From: Eulemur rufifrons
Lineage: Eukaryota > Chordata > Mammalia > Primates > Lemuridae
NCBI RefSeq assembly: GCF_041146395.1
Contig: NC_090983.1
Location: 66,161,501-66,225,500 of the forward strand
DNA: 64,000 nt
Direction of reading: 5' to 3'
Part shown: positions 12,311 through 23,588 of the stretch, piece by piece
Numbering within the stretch: the stretch's first letter is position 1
Layout: each line of letters starts with the position of its first letter
Notes under the pieces: model-generated
The model's input: the letters and a program-made list of their open reading frames with translations, nothing else
Told to the model about the DNA's origin: nothing
Databases searched by the model: none
Made by a program: the position numbers and the translations under genes

Positions 12311-13947
12311 ATGGCCATTTCAGAATTAAGCTAGGGAGTTACCTCTTGACTGAAATTCGGGGGGTGAGGGGACAATAGATTACAGAACATTCTCAAAATA
12401 TCTTAATATTTCAAAGCAATCGGGTAAGGGACTAGACTTACCAGATGGTTGGCATCACCCAGGGTATTAAAATTCTTTATTTAAATCCATTCCTGGTTAA
12501 CAGCATGGAAATTATTCAGTTCAAAAGTTGGCAACAATTGGATTTTTAAAAATTAAGTGAATTTCAAATTTTTATGTGATATTTACTTGCTTATTTGTAC
12601 AGACCAGAAAAGAAAGAAAACTGCAATTCTGATTTAATATAGACCTAATCCAAATACTCAAGGTCATACAATTGCTAAAGTTTTTATTAAACTGAATTTA
12701 GTAGTAGTTTCCTTAAACTCAATGTCAAAACTATTCACAGAATTAGATTTGGTTTATTCAGCTTGCAAATGCAGCAATAATGTATATGATTTTTTTGTAT
12801 GTGTGGTTAAATATCAGCTGCCTTTACTTTCTTCTTCCTTTTCTTATACTTTCTACCACTACCTCTGCTCCCCTATCTCCCTCCAAACACAGTATAGGTA
12901 AAAATTAAAATAATTGGATACTTGATTTCCCCAACTTAGACTCTTCAGTGTAATAGATAAGACACCAAATGCAGCACCCTCTCCTTACATAATACTAGGG
13001 GGTGGGGAAAGAACGTGTTTGGTCAAAACACAGTTTGTTATTTTCAATTGTGAAGAATCACCAGCTAAAAAATTTCCTCTCTTCGAGTATCTATAACAAA
13101 TAATGTATTTCTAATTGAAAGCCTACCTTTACTTGTTACAGGCAAAACTATTTGCACAGCTAATCATGTGTATAATATCTATATATTTGAACAAGATTTC
13201 CAATTTCTAATACAGCAGAGAAACAAATTTGCTTTTATCTTCTAATCCTGACAGCAAATCAAATAAGCACACGTTAAACTCTGCTATAATATGACATTGT
13301 TACATAATAAAAGTTTCCCATTGGCACTTACAAGCACCTCCCCCAATATCCTCCACTGTGTTACTGGACATAAATTAAACCTCTAAGTTATAAGATTCAT
13401 TGATCATGGACATACTTGAAAAACAACGTGGCAACCAAAAGATGCAACCTTTACAAACGCAGAGTATTTTTTCCTATTTTTCCCCCATTCCTTGGGGTTC
13501 TAACGGCTCTCATCTTGCACTTTTCAGTACCCTTGATCCACACAAAGTAGGTGTTGGAAGACAGCTGATTGGCTGGACAGCTGACTTATTATTTTACTGA
13601 ACCTGATACAAAATAACCAGGTGCAGAGAGGCTAACTGTAAATGCAACCTCAGGAGCAAACTGTGTCAAATAAAAGCACACATAGTATGTTCTTCAACAT
13701 CCAGAAACACTTATTTCAAACATTGGTTGTTCTTGTTTTCATGTTGCCATTTTCCGTAACTGTTTCACAGGCACCAGAAATGAAGATACTTCTACAGCAA
13801 TATACTGAATTCAAAAAGAGAAGCATTCTTCTACTTTCCCTTTTTTAATAAAAAGAATCTAAGCCCAATTCTGGAGAAGCATCTTCTGTCAAAATTTTGC
13901 TTTTCTGTATTAAGGAAAATAAAATTTGACCAAAAATGCATACTAAC
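12311..13947. other. Unassigned AT-rich non-coding sequence
   Basis: No repeat family or RNA gene recognised. The sequence becomes slightly less AT-rich toward the CpG island. Confidence 0.4.
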
Positions 13948-14042
13948 CATTATTGATGTGATGCATACCGTTCTTTAAAAGTTGTAGGACTGCATTTATG
14001 TTTTCTTCAGTCAAACTCAGTAACAAAGAACTGCGACCTCCA
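13948..14042 (-). other. Candidate internal exon of the minus-strand gene (weak)
   Basis: A 95-nt stretch is bounded by an acceptor-like 'tttactag' and a donor-like G|GTTAGTA on the minus strand. Between them one frame is open for 31 codons, reading GGRSSLLLSLTEENINAVLQ and then LLKNGMHHINN, which has the look of an amphipathic helix. In that frame a TAA lies just upstream of the acceptor, so the frame needs splicing to be used. It would not join in frame with an upstream ATG in the first exon at 15742. The protein is not recognised and the donor is non-optimal. It could be chance. Confidence 0.22.
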
Positions 14043-14465
14043 CTAGTAAATTACATCTTCAAATATACATGATTGTGGTGTCCCTGTTACTTCCAATGGT
14101 AACTGACACGCCCCGAATTTAACTGTACCAGACAGTTCTATCTGTCCCATCGCTGACCAAACAGTGCTTCTCTGTTTCCATTCATTATGTATTATACGAG
14201 GTCTAAACAGCCCAGTATGACGAGGAAAAAAATTACACTTCATATGACAGCAAAGTGATGCATTCAAGATCTCTCTCGCAGTACATTCCCGTCCACGAGC
14301 ACTAACAGGCATTTTTTTTTTTTTAATAGAACTAAGATATGTTGGCTACAAGCTCATTACTCTAAGAACCTTCGGGCCCCGGTTCCTGCAGGTTTTCAGA
14401 GAACCCTAGTACAAACCAGCCACTATCCAAACCTTGCAAACCAAACTTGCAAAAAGCCTTGTGAA
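14043..14465. other. CpG-island shore with an 89-codon minus-strand open frame
   Basis: The minus strand is open from an ATG at 14312 to a stop at 14043. The stretch contains around ten CpGs, more than the AT-rich sequence to its left. The translation has no family resemblance that I can state. It may simply be the shore of the island, so it is not called as a gene. Confidence 0.25.
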
Positions 14466-15741
14466 ATGATCAGTAACCTTGGCTACACTGTCATCGGCCC
14501 CAAATTCACGATCCTGACGACCAATGCAGCAAAAAACCCATACGAAAGGCTAGCTGGAGAAGAACTACCGCGCTTCCCCTCCACCGCCCTCTCTGCCGCA
14601 GGGAAAGAAGCGATGGGAGAGGAGTGGAATGAGGCTCACCAGCTTCGAAGATGCTTCGGTGACCTCTGGCTGCACCGCGAGAGGTTGGGCCGGGAAGGCG
14701 CTAGTGCAGCCGCGGCGGGCTGTGTGGACTCTGCCCCTGGTGCATTCTTCGCATTCCTGCACAATCTGTCGCCAGCCCAGGAGCTGGCAGCGCGCGTCCC
14801 CCCCTGGACACACACACCTGACTACTGCTGCGCCCCGAGCTGGCCACGGCCGCCGCGGCGCCTCCACTACCCGCGCTCGCGGTTTGTCGCACTCAGCCAA
14901 CACGCAGCCAAATCCCGGCCCTGCCGCTCACCCCCTCGCTTCCCCGGTAGGGGTAAAGGGGAGAGGGCCGGGCAGCCTCAGCGGCGGGCAGGGACACTCG
15001 ATCCGCCAGGGGGGTGCTGCAGCTCCACTTCAACTCCTAGCAGGGAGAGGAGGAAGCGGCCGCGCAGGAGGGCAGCCGGGAGGCTCGGGGCTGGGGAACC
15101 GGGAGGGGTGGAGCGTGAGGATACGCGGCCAGGAGAGAGGGGTGCACTGGACAGAGGTGGGTGGGCAGGACCGGCAGGAGTGCAAGAGCCACGCGGCAAA
15201 TGCGAGACGGTGCGGGCTGCAGGGGCGCAGGAGGAAGGGAAGAGGACCAGGATGCAGGATCTGGCGCTGGAAGGACGGACAGACGGCCCGGAGGGCTGGG
15301 GAAGGCGGGCGCCCCGGGGGTTGGGGGCGCGGGGCGGCGTGCCAGGCGGGCGGGAGCGGGGAAGCAGCCCAGCAGACTTCCACTGGAGCTTGGCACGCCG
15401 CTCAGTTTCGGGGCTGGGGGCTCTGGATCCAAAAAGCCCAACGTGGGGAGGGGTCGTGCGCGGCGTGTACGGGAGACCTGGGAAGAGTAATCGCCGGGAA
15501 AAGCAAATGGAGGGTGAAACTTGCGCGCCTGCCGGGGGGAGGGGAGCAGGCAGGCGAGTGCGGGCAGGAACACGAGGCGGGGCAGGAAAGCCGAGGCGGC
15601 CGCGAGGCGGTGGGGACGGAGTAACAGGAGGGAAGCGTCCGTCCCCCCAGCGGGCAGGTCCCGGCTCCGGCGCGTGGGGGCGAGGGCCGAGGGTCTCGTA
15701 GGCAGGAGTCTCCGCGCCCTCCCGCGAGCCCACACACTTAC

Positions 15742-16000
15742 TTTCCAGCTTAGGCAGCGGCCGTCGTCGCTCCAGGGATCAGGGACATAGGCGCCGAAGG
15801 GTCGCCGCTGCGGCACCCGAAAAAATTAAAAAAGTGCCGCGGCCGAGCGGCTGCCCGCCCCTCCCTCCCCCACCCGCCCCCTCCCCCGGAGCTGCTCTCC
15901 CACCACCCCCGGTGGCGGCGGTGGCCAACTTGTCCCCTACCCCTTGCCCATGGTGCCGCCTCCGCGGCCGGCGTCGACGCGGACTCAGCCCCGGAGCCCC
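15742..16000 (-). other. Probable 5' non-coding first exon of an unidentified minus-strand gene
   Basis: On the minus strand the sequence runs from the GC-rich core to a near-consensus donor, GGAAA|GTAAGTGTG, with the intron starting at 15741. The 5' boundary is a guess placed just downstream of the CCAAT cluster. The only ATG close to the donor starts a 12-residue uORF (15788-15750, MSLIPGATTAAA), which ends before the splice site, so the main coding start would be in a later exon. The exon also contains a 7-bp inverted repeat around an AT-only loop (15810-15840). I infer the gene extends leftward, beyond what I can trace. Confidence 0.5.
15810..15840. promoter_or_regulatory. Inverted repeat with AT-rich loop inside the CpG island
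   Basis: GCGGCAC at 15810-15816 and GTGCCGC at 15834-15840 are perfect inverted copies separated by 17 bases, of which 14 are consecutive A or T. In the minus-strand transcript this would be a hairpin with a U-rich loop. As DNA it could act as a TATA-like element placed about 30 bp from the uORF start. Function is inferred only. Confidence 0.45.
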
Positions 16001-16119
16001 CTCTACTGCCCAGAGGCCGCCGCCGCCGCCCGCCCAGCCGCCAGCCAGCCTGCCCGGCCAGCCCCGGGCTCCCGGGAACGTCAGCACGCCGCCGTCTCCG
16101 GACCTGCTCCTCGCCAGCC

Positions 16120-16186
16120 CCATTGGTCGGAAGGAGAAGGCTGGCCCTCCCCATTGGCCCGGCCCTCATATTGAACGGGCCAATAG
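16120..16186. promoter_or_regulatory. Three CCAAT boxes (NF-Y-type)
   Basis: ATTGG at 16122-16126 and at 16153-16157 (two inverted CCAAT), and CCAAT at 16180-16184 in direct orientation. The two inverted boxes are 31 bp apart, roughly three helical turns, a spacing common at NF-Y promoters. Confidence 0.65.
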
Positions 16187-16201
16187 GAACTGCGGTTTCA
16201 G

Positions 16202-16215
16202 GTCGCCATGGAGAC
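16202..16215. promoter_or_regulatory. RFX X-box-like palindrome
   Basis: GTCGCCATGGAGAC fits the 14-bp X-box bound by RFX factors (consensus near GTNRCCATGGYAAC). It lies 18 bp from the nearest CCAAT box, a typical RFX/NF-Y arrangement found in cilia-related and some other promoters. It contains an ATG starting a 43-codon plus-strand frame (METDAVKSKRAWRRWR and onward) that I do not recognise and do not call as a gene. Confidence 0.6.
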
Positions 16216-16540
16216 CGATGCTGTTAAGAGCAAGAGGGCCTGGAGAAGGTGGCGAGTGAAGATGAAGGTGTCTCCGGTCTCTGGCGCGGGAGGGGGTGGG
16301 GGAGAGAAGTGCAGGGGGTGTCCCGAGCGCTGGCTCTGAAATCTGAGGCAGGTTTTGCTTTGCCTTCCTGTCAACCCCAACTGTGCATGGTAGGGTTTGT
16401 CCCCGGCGTCAAAGGCAGGAACAGCCGAGCCCCTAGACGGTGAGAGCCCAGGAGTGGGCGTTTCACTTTTCCTGCGTCTGGGGAGCCCCTGAGGCTATGC
16501 CCTTTGACCTTTGACATGTGTGCAGCTTCTGCTTCTCCAG
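16216..16540 (+). other. Possible first exon of a plus-strand transcript
   Basis: A consensus donor CAG|GTGAGT ends this stretch (exon end 16540). Upstream are the X-box and CCAAT boxes in promoter position. No coding frame is convincing, so the exon, if real, is mostly non-coding. No downstream plus-strand exon could be identified in the remaining window. Confidence 0.3.
16504..16516. promoter_or_regulatory. DR1-like nuclear receptor site
   Basis: The sequence TTTGACCTTTGACAT contains TGACCTTTGACA, two TGACC/TGACA half-sites with one-base spacing. This is the pattern bound by HNF4 or PPAR/RXR dimers. Motif only. Confidence 0.35.
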
Positions 16541-16579
16541 GTGAGTTTGCACCCCGTCCCTTAAATCGCTGCTTCCTCC

Positions 16580-16587
16580 TGACGTCA
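16580..16587. promoter_or_regulatory. Palindromic CRE (TGACGTCA)
   Basis: A full 8-bp cAMP response element at the edge of the CpG island, 39 bp past the plus-strand donor. A full palindromic CRE at a CpG-island promoter is more often functional than a random occurrence. Confidence 0.5.
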
Positions 16588-18280
16588 CTGAGCCACCTGA
16601 ATTCTATTTAATACTTATGCTTGTTCTTCCCAACCACTCCCCCTTCCCTGAGGTGGATCCTAACCTCAAATTTTTGCGTCTTCAAACTTACAGTGACACT
16701 CCTTCCCAAAGGAGACTCAAAAGAGGATTTCCTCTGCATGATACTTTGGTAAGGAAACAAGTTGATAGATAGTATAATAGATGGCAAAGGGTCAACACTT
16801 AAGGTATCTGTAAGGTAATGTGTTCCCTGGTTCCCAAAACAAACCTCTCATCTTCCCATTGACAGATGTTTATTAAACATCCCTGTGTATGCATTCTGTA
16901 CTATGAGCTTGACAGGTGCATATTCTTTCCCCTAAGAGTTTACAGGCTGGAGAAGGATATAGGTAACAGAGTCAATTCTTCATGCCATCTGATGATTTCA
17001 CAACATAGTAAAGGAAATAGATTACAGTTAATGGATTTTATTTTCTATTTTTCAGGTTATATTTAAATTTGATAAAGAAATGAACTGAGGGATGGAATCA
17101 TTCCTTACAAAAATCTTGAGCTTTAATAATGGGTTTTCCACTTTCATTTAAAGTCACTTTGTACTAGTTTGTCAATACCAATTATTTTGTCAATAAATTT
17201 CATATTTAGATACCAACTACTAACGTGGAATTTCATGACCATATTAGGCCTTTAAATATGATCTTGCTGTAGTCTATACCACTGATATTCTTATGTTCCT
17301 TCTTTTGGTGATCTTGCTGTTTTTATACCAATCTCTTTAGTAAGAAGACTATGTTTATGCTACTCCCCTTCAAATTGGAGTGATCATATTATGTGAAAAA
17401 CCTGATAGGGTTTTGGAAATTACAAATATTTTGTTGAGAGAAACAAATTAATGTGTGTGCAAGCTACATATGTCTTAACTATTCTGAATTTTAAGTTGGG
17501 TAATATGTTTTGCTATTGGTTTTTATCTTACTGAAATTGAAGATCACAAAAAGGTCACATAAGAAATATTAATATGGTACCATGATTGGAAAAACATCTC
17601 CCCACAATTTGAAGTAAAATTTGAACTTGGTTGACAATACTGTGTAGGGTTGGGCTGTGGCACAAAACAGATGAACGTATGAATGTTCCTTTTAAATATT
17701 TTCAGAATTGGAAAGGGATTGTCAGAGCCAGAAAATGCTGTCTCATGCCTTACCATCATGGAAATAAGCTGCTTTTGACCTCTTCTAGCTTTGTGTGTGT
17801 TTTTTTTATAGGAGAATAGAAAAAGTAAAATGCAAATTTTTATAAATAAGATTCCTTTTGAATATACTGACAAGATACCAGTGATTTGGTTTTTAATTTG
17901 CATAACATTGAATGAATGGAGGATGTGTCTAATGGAAAGAAAGAAAATGAGTATTTCTTTTTTTCTTGCATTAGGTTAGCATGGAAAGAATGTGAAAAAA
18001 GCTTTTTTTTTTTTTACTCCAATAATCATTTAAAAAAATTTTTTCTGAGATCACATGTTTGAGCATTTCGATATTGTGTATTTCATGTTTGTTATAATTA
18101 AAATGTTACTAAAATCCATGATAAATAATGTTCCCTGAAATAAGTTGTCACTCAACATTAATTTTTTCTTCATTGTTACATTTAGTTGAAAGATTTCTTT
18201 TGAACTTGCTACTGTACTACTAAGCATTGCTGAATAAGGTTAAGAAATGATGTCATTCCACTAAAAGCTCATGCTATCCA
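16588..18280. other. AT-rich non-coding sequence
   Basis: No repeat, RNA gene or exon recognised. Confidence 0.4.
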
Positions 18281-20700
18281 GACTTGGTTCTGATTCTCTA
18301 AATTCCTTTCCTCATCAGGAGGGTGATTATCCCAAATATTATGCTTATCCAAGGACATTATCCAGGCCACTTCTCCCAAACCTGTCCTACTTCTGCCCTC
18401 TTCAAGCCCCGACTTTACTTGGTCTTCCTTCAATTCTGCAAATGATTTTGCCTCACACTTGACTGAGGGATCCAGCATGAGGTTCCACAACTTATGTAAC
18501 CCTCAGTCTCAATTTTCACGCATCTTCACCTTCTTCAGTCTTGCCTGAGAAGAGGTGTCCACAGTCCTCTTATAACTCATACTCCACTTATGCTCCTAAA
18601 CACAGGCCATTTTCTCTCCACTGGGATTTTGTTCTATTGATTATAATTTGCTCTATTGATTATAATTTTTCTCTTAGATTATGTGTTACACCATCTCCTC
18701 CAAAGATTTTTCCTAAGCTTTCCAAATATCTGACCTTTTGTAAAACCACCTTCCCTCTCCCCTACCTCCATCTCCATCTACTGGCCTTTCCTTTAACCAA
18801 GAAACAATCTAAAGGGAATTTCTTGAAGCTTCTACTTTTTTATCCCCAATGTTTTGGCCCTTTATACAACTTAAATGATTCTGAAGATTGTGGCTCCTTC
18901 TCTTCAAAATCCTAGCTCATTTTGCCAATTAAGTTCTCTCTTACAAAAGTATCCTTTGCTTACAAATTGCCGTGCCCTAATCCCAGATTTCCAGTGAGGG
19001 ATAGAAACCATTGTCGCCCAGCCTGAGGATCCACAGAAATGCAAATGGTGTACTTGAGAAGAGGAAAGTTTAAACCACCTTGGGTAAAGTGCTAGGAAGT
19101 AGGGTTGGGAAAGGGGGCCTCAGCTCAGGCTGCCTATAGGGCCTGGGGCAAGGTTAGAAAGACTAAAGATGTTTGCTGACTCCACCCTCAAGAACAAAAG
19201 TAAACAGTAGAAAGCCAAAGAACTTTTCTGTTGCCAGCTCAGAAAGAAGTCAACCTGAACCTTTTAAGATTGTGAAAACTTTGTAACTTTCCGATGTTTG
19301 TTATGTTTGTAGTAGCCCATAATGATTAGTAGTAAATTCCTTTAAGAAACATAGCAGGGGCAGCAAGAGATAGGGGAAGCAGGAACAAACACCATCTCTC
19401 TTATAACACTTGGATGTCTACGGAGTAAGTGGGAGCAGTGAAGATAAAAACTCCAAAAAGCACACTGATACTGATAGTTTTGGGGTTTTGTTTTTGAAGA
19501 GCAATGTTGAAACAGAGGTAGGTGGTAAAGGAGGGAAAGTGCAGGAATAAACCAGGCCTGAGGAGGGTTGCTAGGTTTTAATAATAGTTCTCTGGTGGTT
19601 TCAGGATTGACGGTGCCCCACCCCCAGCCCCATTCTCTGAATGAGAAAATCCTTCCCTGCCTTAGAGGTCTAACCCAATAGTTACCTATAAAGACTTTTC
19701 TGAAAGTTTCCTGGCCCTACCCTTCTCTGGAGAGGGAGATTTCTGCCTTATTATGTTAAAGTTACACTTAACACTCTTTGTCATATGGTGTAGTTATTTG
19801 TGTGTGAGCCTTCTCCTCAAGAGGATAGGATCCATGTCATGGTCCCAGTGCCTTAGATTTCTGAAGTGCCTCCCACACTAAGAAAAGCCAATGTTTGTTA
19901 GTCCTTTTTTTTCAGTCCTTGAGAGAACTTGACTTCCAACAATGAAAAATTGGAATCAGAATGTTGGGAGGTAATTAGAAAAAGATGGGATTAGATGTTT
20001 GCTGTGGAAAAGTGAGGTAAGTATGTTGAACAGCGTAGAGGTTTTGCCATTTAGCCTCCAAAGAGAGAAAGGCCTCAGATTTTCTCTCTCCCAGGTTAGA
20101 GAGAGGGGACCTGTGTGAGAAGGACTGGCTGTGTGTGCTTTGGCACGAAGTTATCATGTCAGAGCTAAAGCTATAAAATGTCTGAGGGAAAGCAGTTGAA
20201 ACTCAGCTTTGCCAAGCAAGTTAAATGAGGGTTAATTTTTTTTTTCCATATGAAACATCTAGGTTGCTCTGTCTCTTGGAACACAGTAGAATTATGACAA
20301 TTTAACAACTTCATAAAATCAGAACAGCATCAGACATCTGGTATGTGTAATAGACATGTTCTTAGTACCTGCATCCACAGCCCTTGAAGAAAGCAGCCAT
20401 GCATGACTCATGACTGTGCATCTGGTATGGCATCAGCCCCTGTGGGTACTTCACTCCCATGTAGCCAATCCTCGGCGAACCATTGACCCCTGACCTGTAA
20501 TGATGCCAATCAGATTCTTTTCCTGGGAATTTGAAATTGAGAGAAGTAAGCCAGAGAGAGCAGCTGCGTTGGTCCTGATGTTTTCTGGGTTCCTACTGAA
20601 GGGACCACAATATGCCACTCCAAAATATGCTATTTTGGCATAAGGATTATTTAGCACTGACAGCAATTGAGAAACAGCAGATGCAGGAAAAATTCTTTTT
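18281..20700. other. Unassigned non-coding sequence
   Basis: Pyrimidine-rich runs around 18340-18800 could be very old LINE sequence, but I cannot align them to a family. A short direct repeat (CTATTGATTATAATTT twice, 18633-18669) is present. Nothing else supported. Confidence 0.35.
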
Positions 20701-20712
20701 CCTTCACCCTTT

Positions 20713-20745
<33 letters not shown>
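20713..20745. repeat. (TG)n microsatellite, interrupted
   Basis: TG repeats with single CG and TA interruptions, immediately before the Alu insertion. Confidence 0.9.
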
Positions 20746-20759
20746 AAAAGCAGGCCACA

Positions 20760-21071
20760 GGGCAAGTGTTGTGGCTCATGCCTGTAATCCCAGTACTTTG
20801 GGAAGCCAAGTCAGGAGGATTGGTTGAAGCCAGGCGTTTGAGACCAATCTAGGCAATGTAGCAAGACCCTGTCTGTACAAAAAAATAAGAAAAATTAGCC
20901 AGACATAGTGGCCTGCACTAGTAGTCCCAAGCTACTTGGGAGGCTGAGGCAGGAGGATCACAGGAGTTTGAGGCTGCAATGATCTATGATCATGCCACTG
21001 CACTCCAGCCTGGGTGACAGAATGAGAGCCTGTCTCAAAAAACAAAAACAAACAAACAAACAAACAAAAAA
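20760..21071 (+). mobile_element. Alu SINE with (CAAA)n tail
   Basis: Dimeric AluJ-like element: 'ggctcatgcctgtaatccca', 'gatctatgatcatgccactg', then a tail of CAAA units (21041-21069). Candidate target-site duplication AAAAGCAGGCCACA near 20746 and AAAAGCAGGTCATA near 21099, which would put about 28 bp of extra 3' sequence in the insert. Confidence 0.92.
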
Positions 21072-22029
21072 CCCTCTGCAAAACCAACAACGAGGACAAA
21101 AAAAGCAGGTCATAAATTTCCATTTGTAAAGGTGTCTCCCCTCTCCAGTAAGAAGGGAACTACTCTAAGGAGAATTATGCACATAACAAACCTTACTAAC
21201 CCTTATTTACCATATATTTGCTAGTCACCTTCCCATAACTTAACCCCTTCACCCCCAAAGAATTCCCAAACCCCTTGTCCTTTATCTAGCCTCTTCTCCA
21301 CACTCAATCCCCTGTGTTAAGATGGCATTTAAGTCTAAAATTCTAACTGCCTCCTCGAGTCATATTTCTTTTGTGAACCCATGTATATGTATGTAATTAA
21401 ATCTGGGTTTTTTTTGTCAATTTATCTTTTATCAGTTTAATTTGAAAAGTTGAACTTAGGACGATAGAGGAAAAGTGTTTTTCCTCCCCAACTTATTCTC
21501 CCCGTGAAGCTTCTTTTTTTTTTTATTGTTCCATGAGACTTCTGTTTCCTATAATCACCTCTACCCAATTCTTTCCCTGGTTTGCCTTTTTCAGTCTCTG
21601 TTTCTTGCAATCAAAAGACTTTATTGAAAATTGTGCAAATATTTTACAAGAAAAGAAAACATATGTTATGACTTGGACTATGAAGAGTAACAACAGTCTA
21701 AAAATTTTCTAATAAGCAAAGAATAGAAAATACATTACCTGTCTAGTACCTAATACTGCTAACCGGAGTGAAAGAGTATTATTTAGTGTGTTGTCTATAC
21801 CTTGTACTCTCCCATGTCAAAGCCCTATATTCCTCAATTCTTGGTTCTCCTCCTTTGAAGTTGGAGATAGGAGGAGAACTTTGAGTAAATGAGCAATATA
21901 ATTGCTTTTCTCAGGGTAGAATTATTTTGCTACACCATTGGTATGGGAAGACAATACTAGAACTTTTATTTATATTATAGATTTATACTAATTTTGGGGG
22001 GAACCAAGCTAAAAAATAGAAAGAAAATT
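21072..22029. other. Unassigned AT-rich non-coding sequence
   Basis: No repeat family or exon recognised. Confidence 0.4.
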
Positions 22030-22175
22030 TATCAGAGAGATCAGTGGCCACACAATGCAGAAAGAAAAGATTCTGAAACCTCTCAATAGGAAAATCAGAT
22101 GTCATCCAAAATTGCTATAATATTATTTTATCTATTTTAAAATGCGAAGTTTTCAACAAAAAATTAGGAGACATG

Positions 22176-22200
22176 CAAAACAAACAAACAAACAAACAAA
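22176..22200. repeat. (CAAA)n microsatellite
   Basis: Six CAAA-type units within the L1 part. Confidence 0.85.
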
Positions 22201-22989
22201 ATCCCACAGGAAAGTGTGACTGAAATTCAGGAAAATTAAGCCCTAGATACTCTGAGTGGCTCCCAACTAATTCAAAACAGCTACTATAAGTATTTTTTAA
22301 AACTTAAAGGAAAAATGACTCATCAAATAGGGACTCTCAATAGAGAAATATAAACGATAAAAAAATGTGAAAAGTTTTAGAATTGAAAAACGTAATAACC
22401 ATGATGAATTCACTACATAGGTTCCACAGCAGATTTGTGATGGCAGAACAGGAATCAGTGAACTTGAAGACAGACCAATAGGATAGAAAGAAAAAAAGAT
22501 TGAAGAAAAGTGAACACAGCTGCAGAGACTTGGGACAGTAGCAAATCAGGGACAGTATCAAATCAAAGTGTACCTATTTATGTAAGCTGCAAGCCCCAGG
22601 AGGAAAGGAGGGCTAGACAGGTATAGAAAAAAATATTTAATATTTGAAGAAGTGATGTCCTAAAACTTCCCAAATCTGATAAAATCTATAGATCAAAGAA
22701 ACTCAGCAAATCAAAACTGAATAAATATAAAAAGAGCCACAACTAGATACATCTTAGACTGCTGGAAGACAAAGACAACAAGAAAATTTTGAGGCATCAA
22801 GAGAATAACAACTCTCGCACAAAGGAACCACAGTAAAGTAAACAGCTGACTTCTCATTAGAAACAAAGGAAATAAGAGGGAGATAGAAGACATATTCAAA
22901 GTGTTGGAAGAAAAAAATTGTCAATAAACAATTCAATATCTAGCAAAACTGTTTTTCAAAAATGAAGGTGACACATCATAAATAGACCT

Positions 22990-23588
22990 ATGTTGGAAGT
23001 GTGCTAATTACTGACAGAGCCCATACACAGCCAGCAGCTTTGAGTAAAGCCCAGAGCAGAATAAGGCTGTCAGACAGATGCAGGGCACCTGGCAAGTCAA
23101 CCCTCTCCATTTGGAAAGCAGCTCTTTACTCAGTGCCAACACTGGGACATCAAATGATCGCCACACTATACTGCTGTTGTAAAACACTAGATTTGAAGTT
23201 CTCCAAAAATAAATCCTCGGAAAATATGACCTCATAATTTTCTTACTCCAGAACTCTTTGTTTCGTAGCAGTAGAAATAAGCATATTAGAGAAGTAGGGA
23301 AGAGAAAATAAATCATGTGCAAGACCTTGTCCTCTACCCTATCCTCCAACCATGGTGCTTGGCCCTTTACAACCCTTGGCCACTGTTTATTGTTTTTTGT
23401 TTTTTTTGTTTTTTTTAAACACATCAGGTAAGCTAACTTTGTCATTACAGAACTTCCACACAGCTGGTTACAGCTTCTGTGCATTTCTGGGGTTGGATCA
23501 GGGAAGCAAGTCAACAGCACTTGCTAGTGCATCATCTTGTCAGGAATGAGAAGAACTGCCACATTTTTCTGTAGTTTAGTAAATTTTT
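22990..23588. other. Unexplained insert within the L1, with a long minus-strand open frame
   Basis: About 600 bp between ORF1-like and ORF2-like L1 sequence does not read like L1. The minus strand is open for 170 codons (23520 to 23008), long for sequence of this composition. The translation shows hydrophobic patches around residues 70-85 but no motif I recognise. It could be a fragment of an unrecognised transposon or LTR. Confidence 0.3.

Larger units (their letters stand above)
14466..16540. promoter_or_regulatory. CpG island with probable bidirectional promoter
   Basis: About 2 kb with very high G+C and dense CpG, against an AT-rich background on both sides. It holds GC boxes, three CCAAT boxes and an X-box within 16120-16220, and exon-like splice donors pointing both ways (minus at 15741, plus at 16541). 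This is the expected architecture of a housekeeping-type bidirectional promoter. It is also stop-poor in all frames, which creates several long spurious open frames (up to about 410 codons on plus and 260 on minus). Their Arg/Gly/Pro/Ala-rich translations resemble no protein. The gene identity is unknown to me. Confidence 0.85.

Noticed and set aside
14466..15733. Long open frames in the CpG island on both strands (411, 331, 259 and 251 codons)
   Set aside because: GC-rich sequence has few stops. The frames overlap on both strands and in several phases, and the translations are low-complexity Arg/Gly/Pro/Ala with no family resemblance.
15750..16259. Overlapping 110-140-codon frames in the promoter core
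   Set aside because: Same composition effect; they cross the CCAAT boxes and the probable start sites.
16207..16338. Plus-strand 43-codon frame starting in the X-box (METDAVKSKRAWRRWR)
   Set aside because: Short, with no recognised homolog, and the ATG is part of an RFX palindrome. Kept only as a remark.
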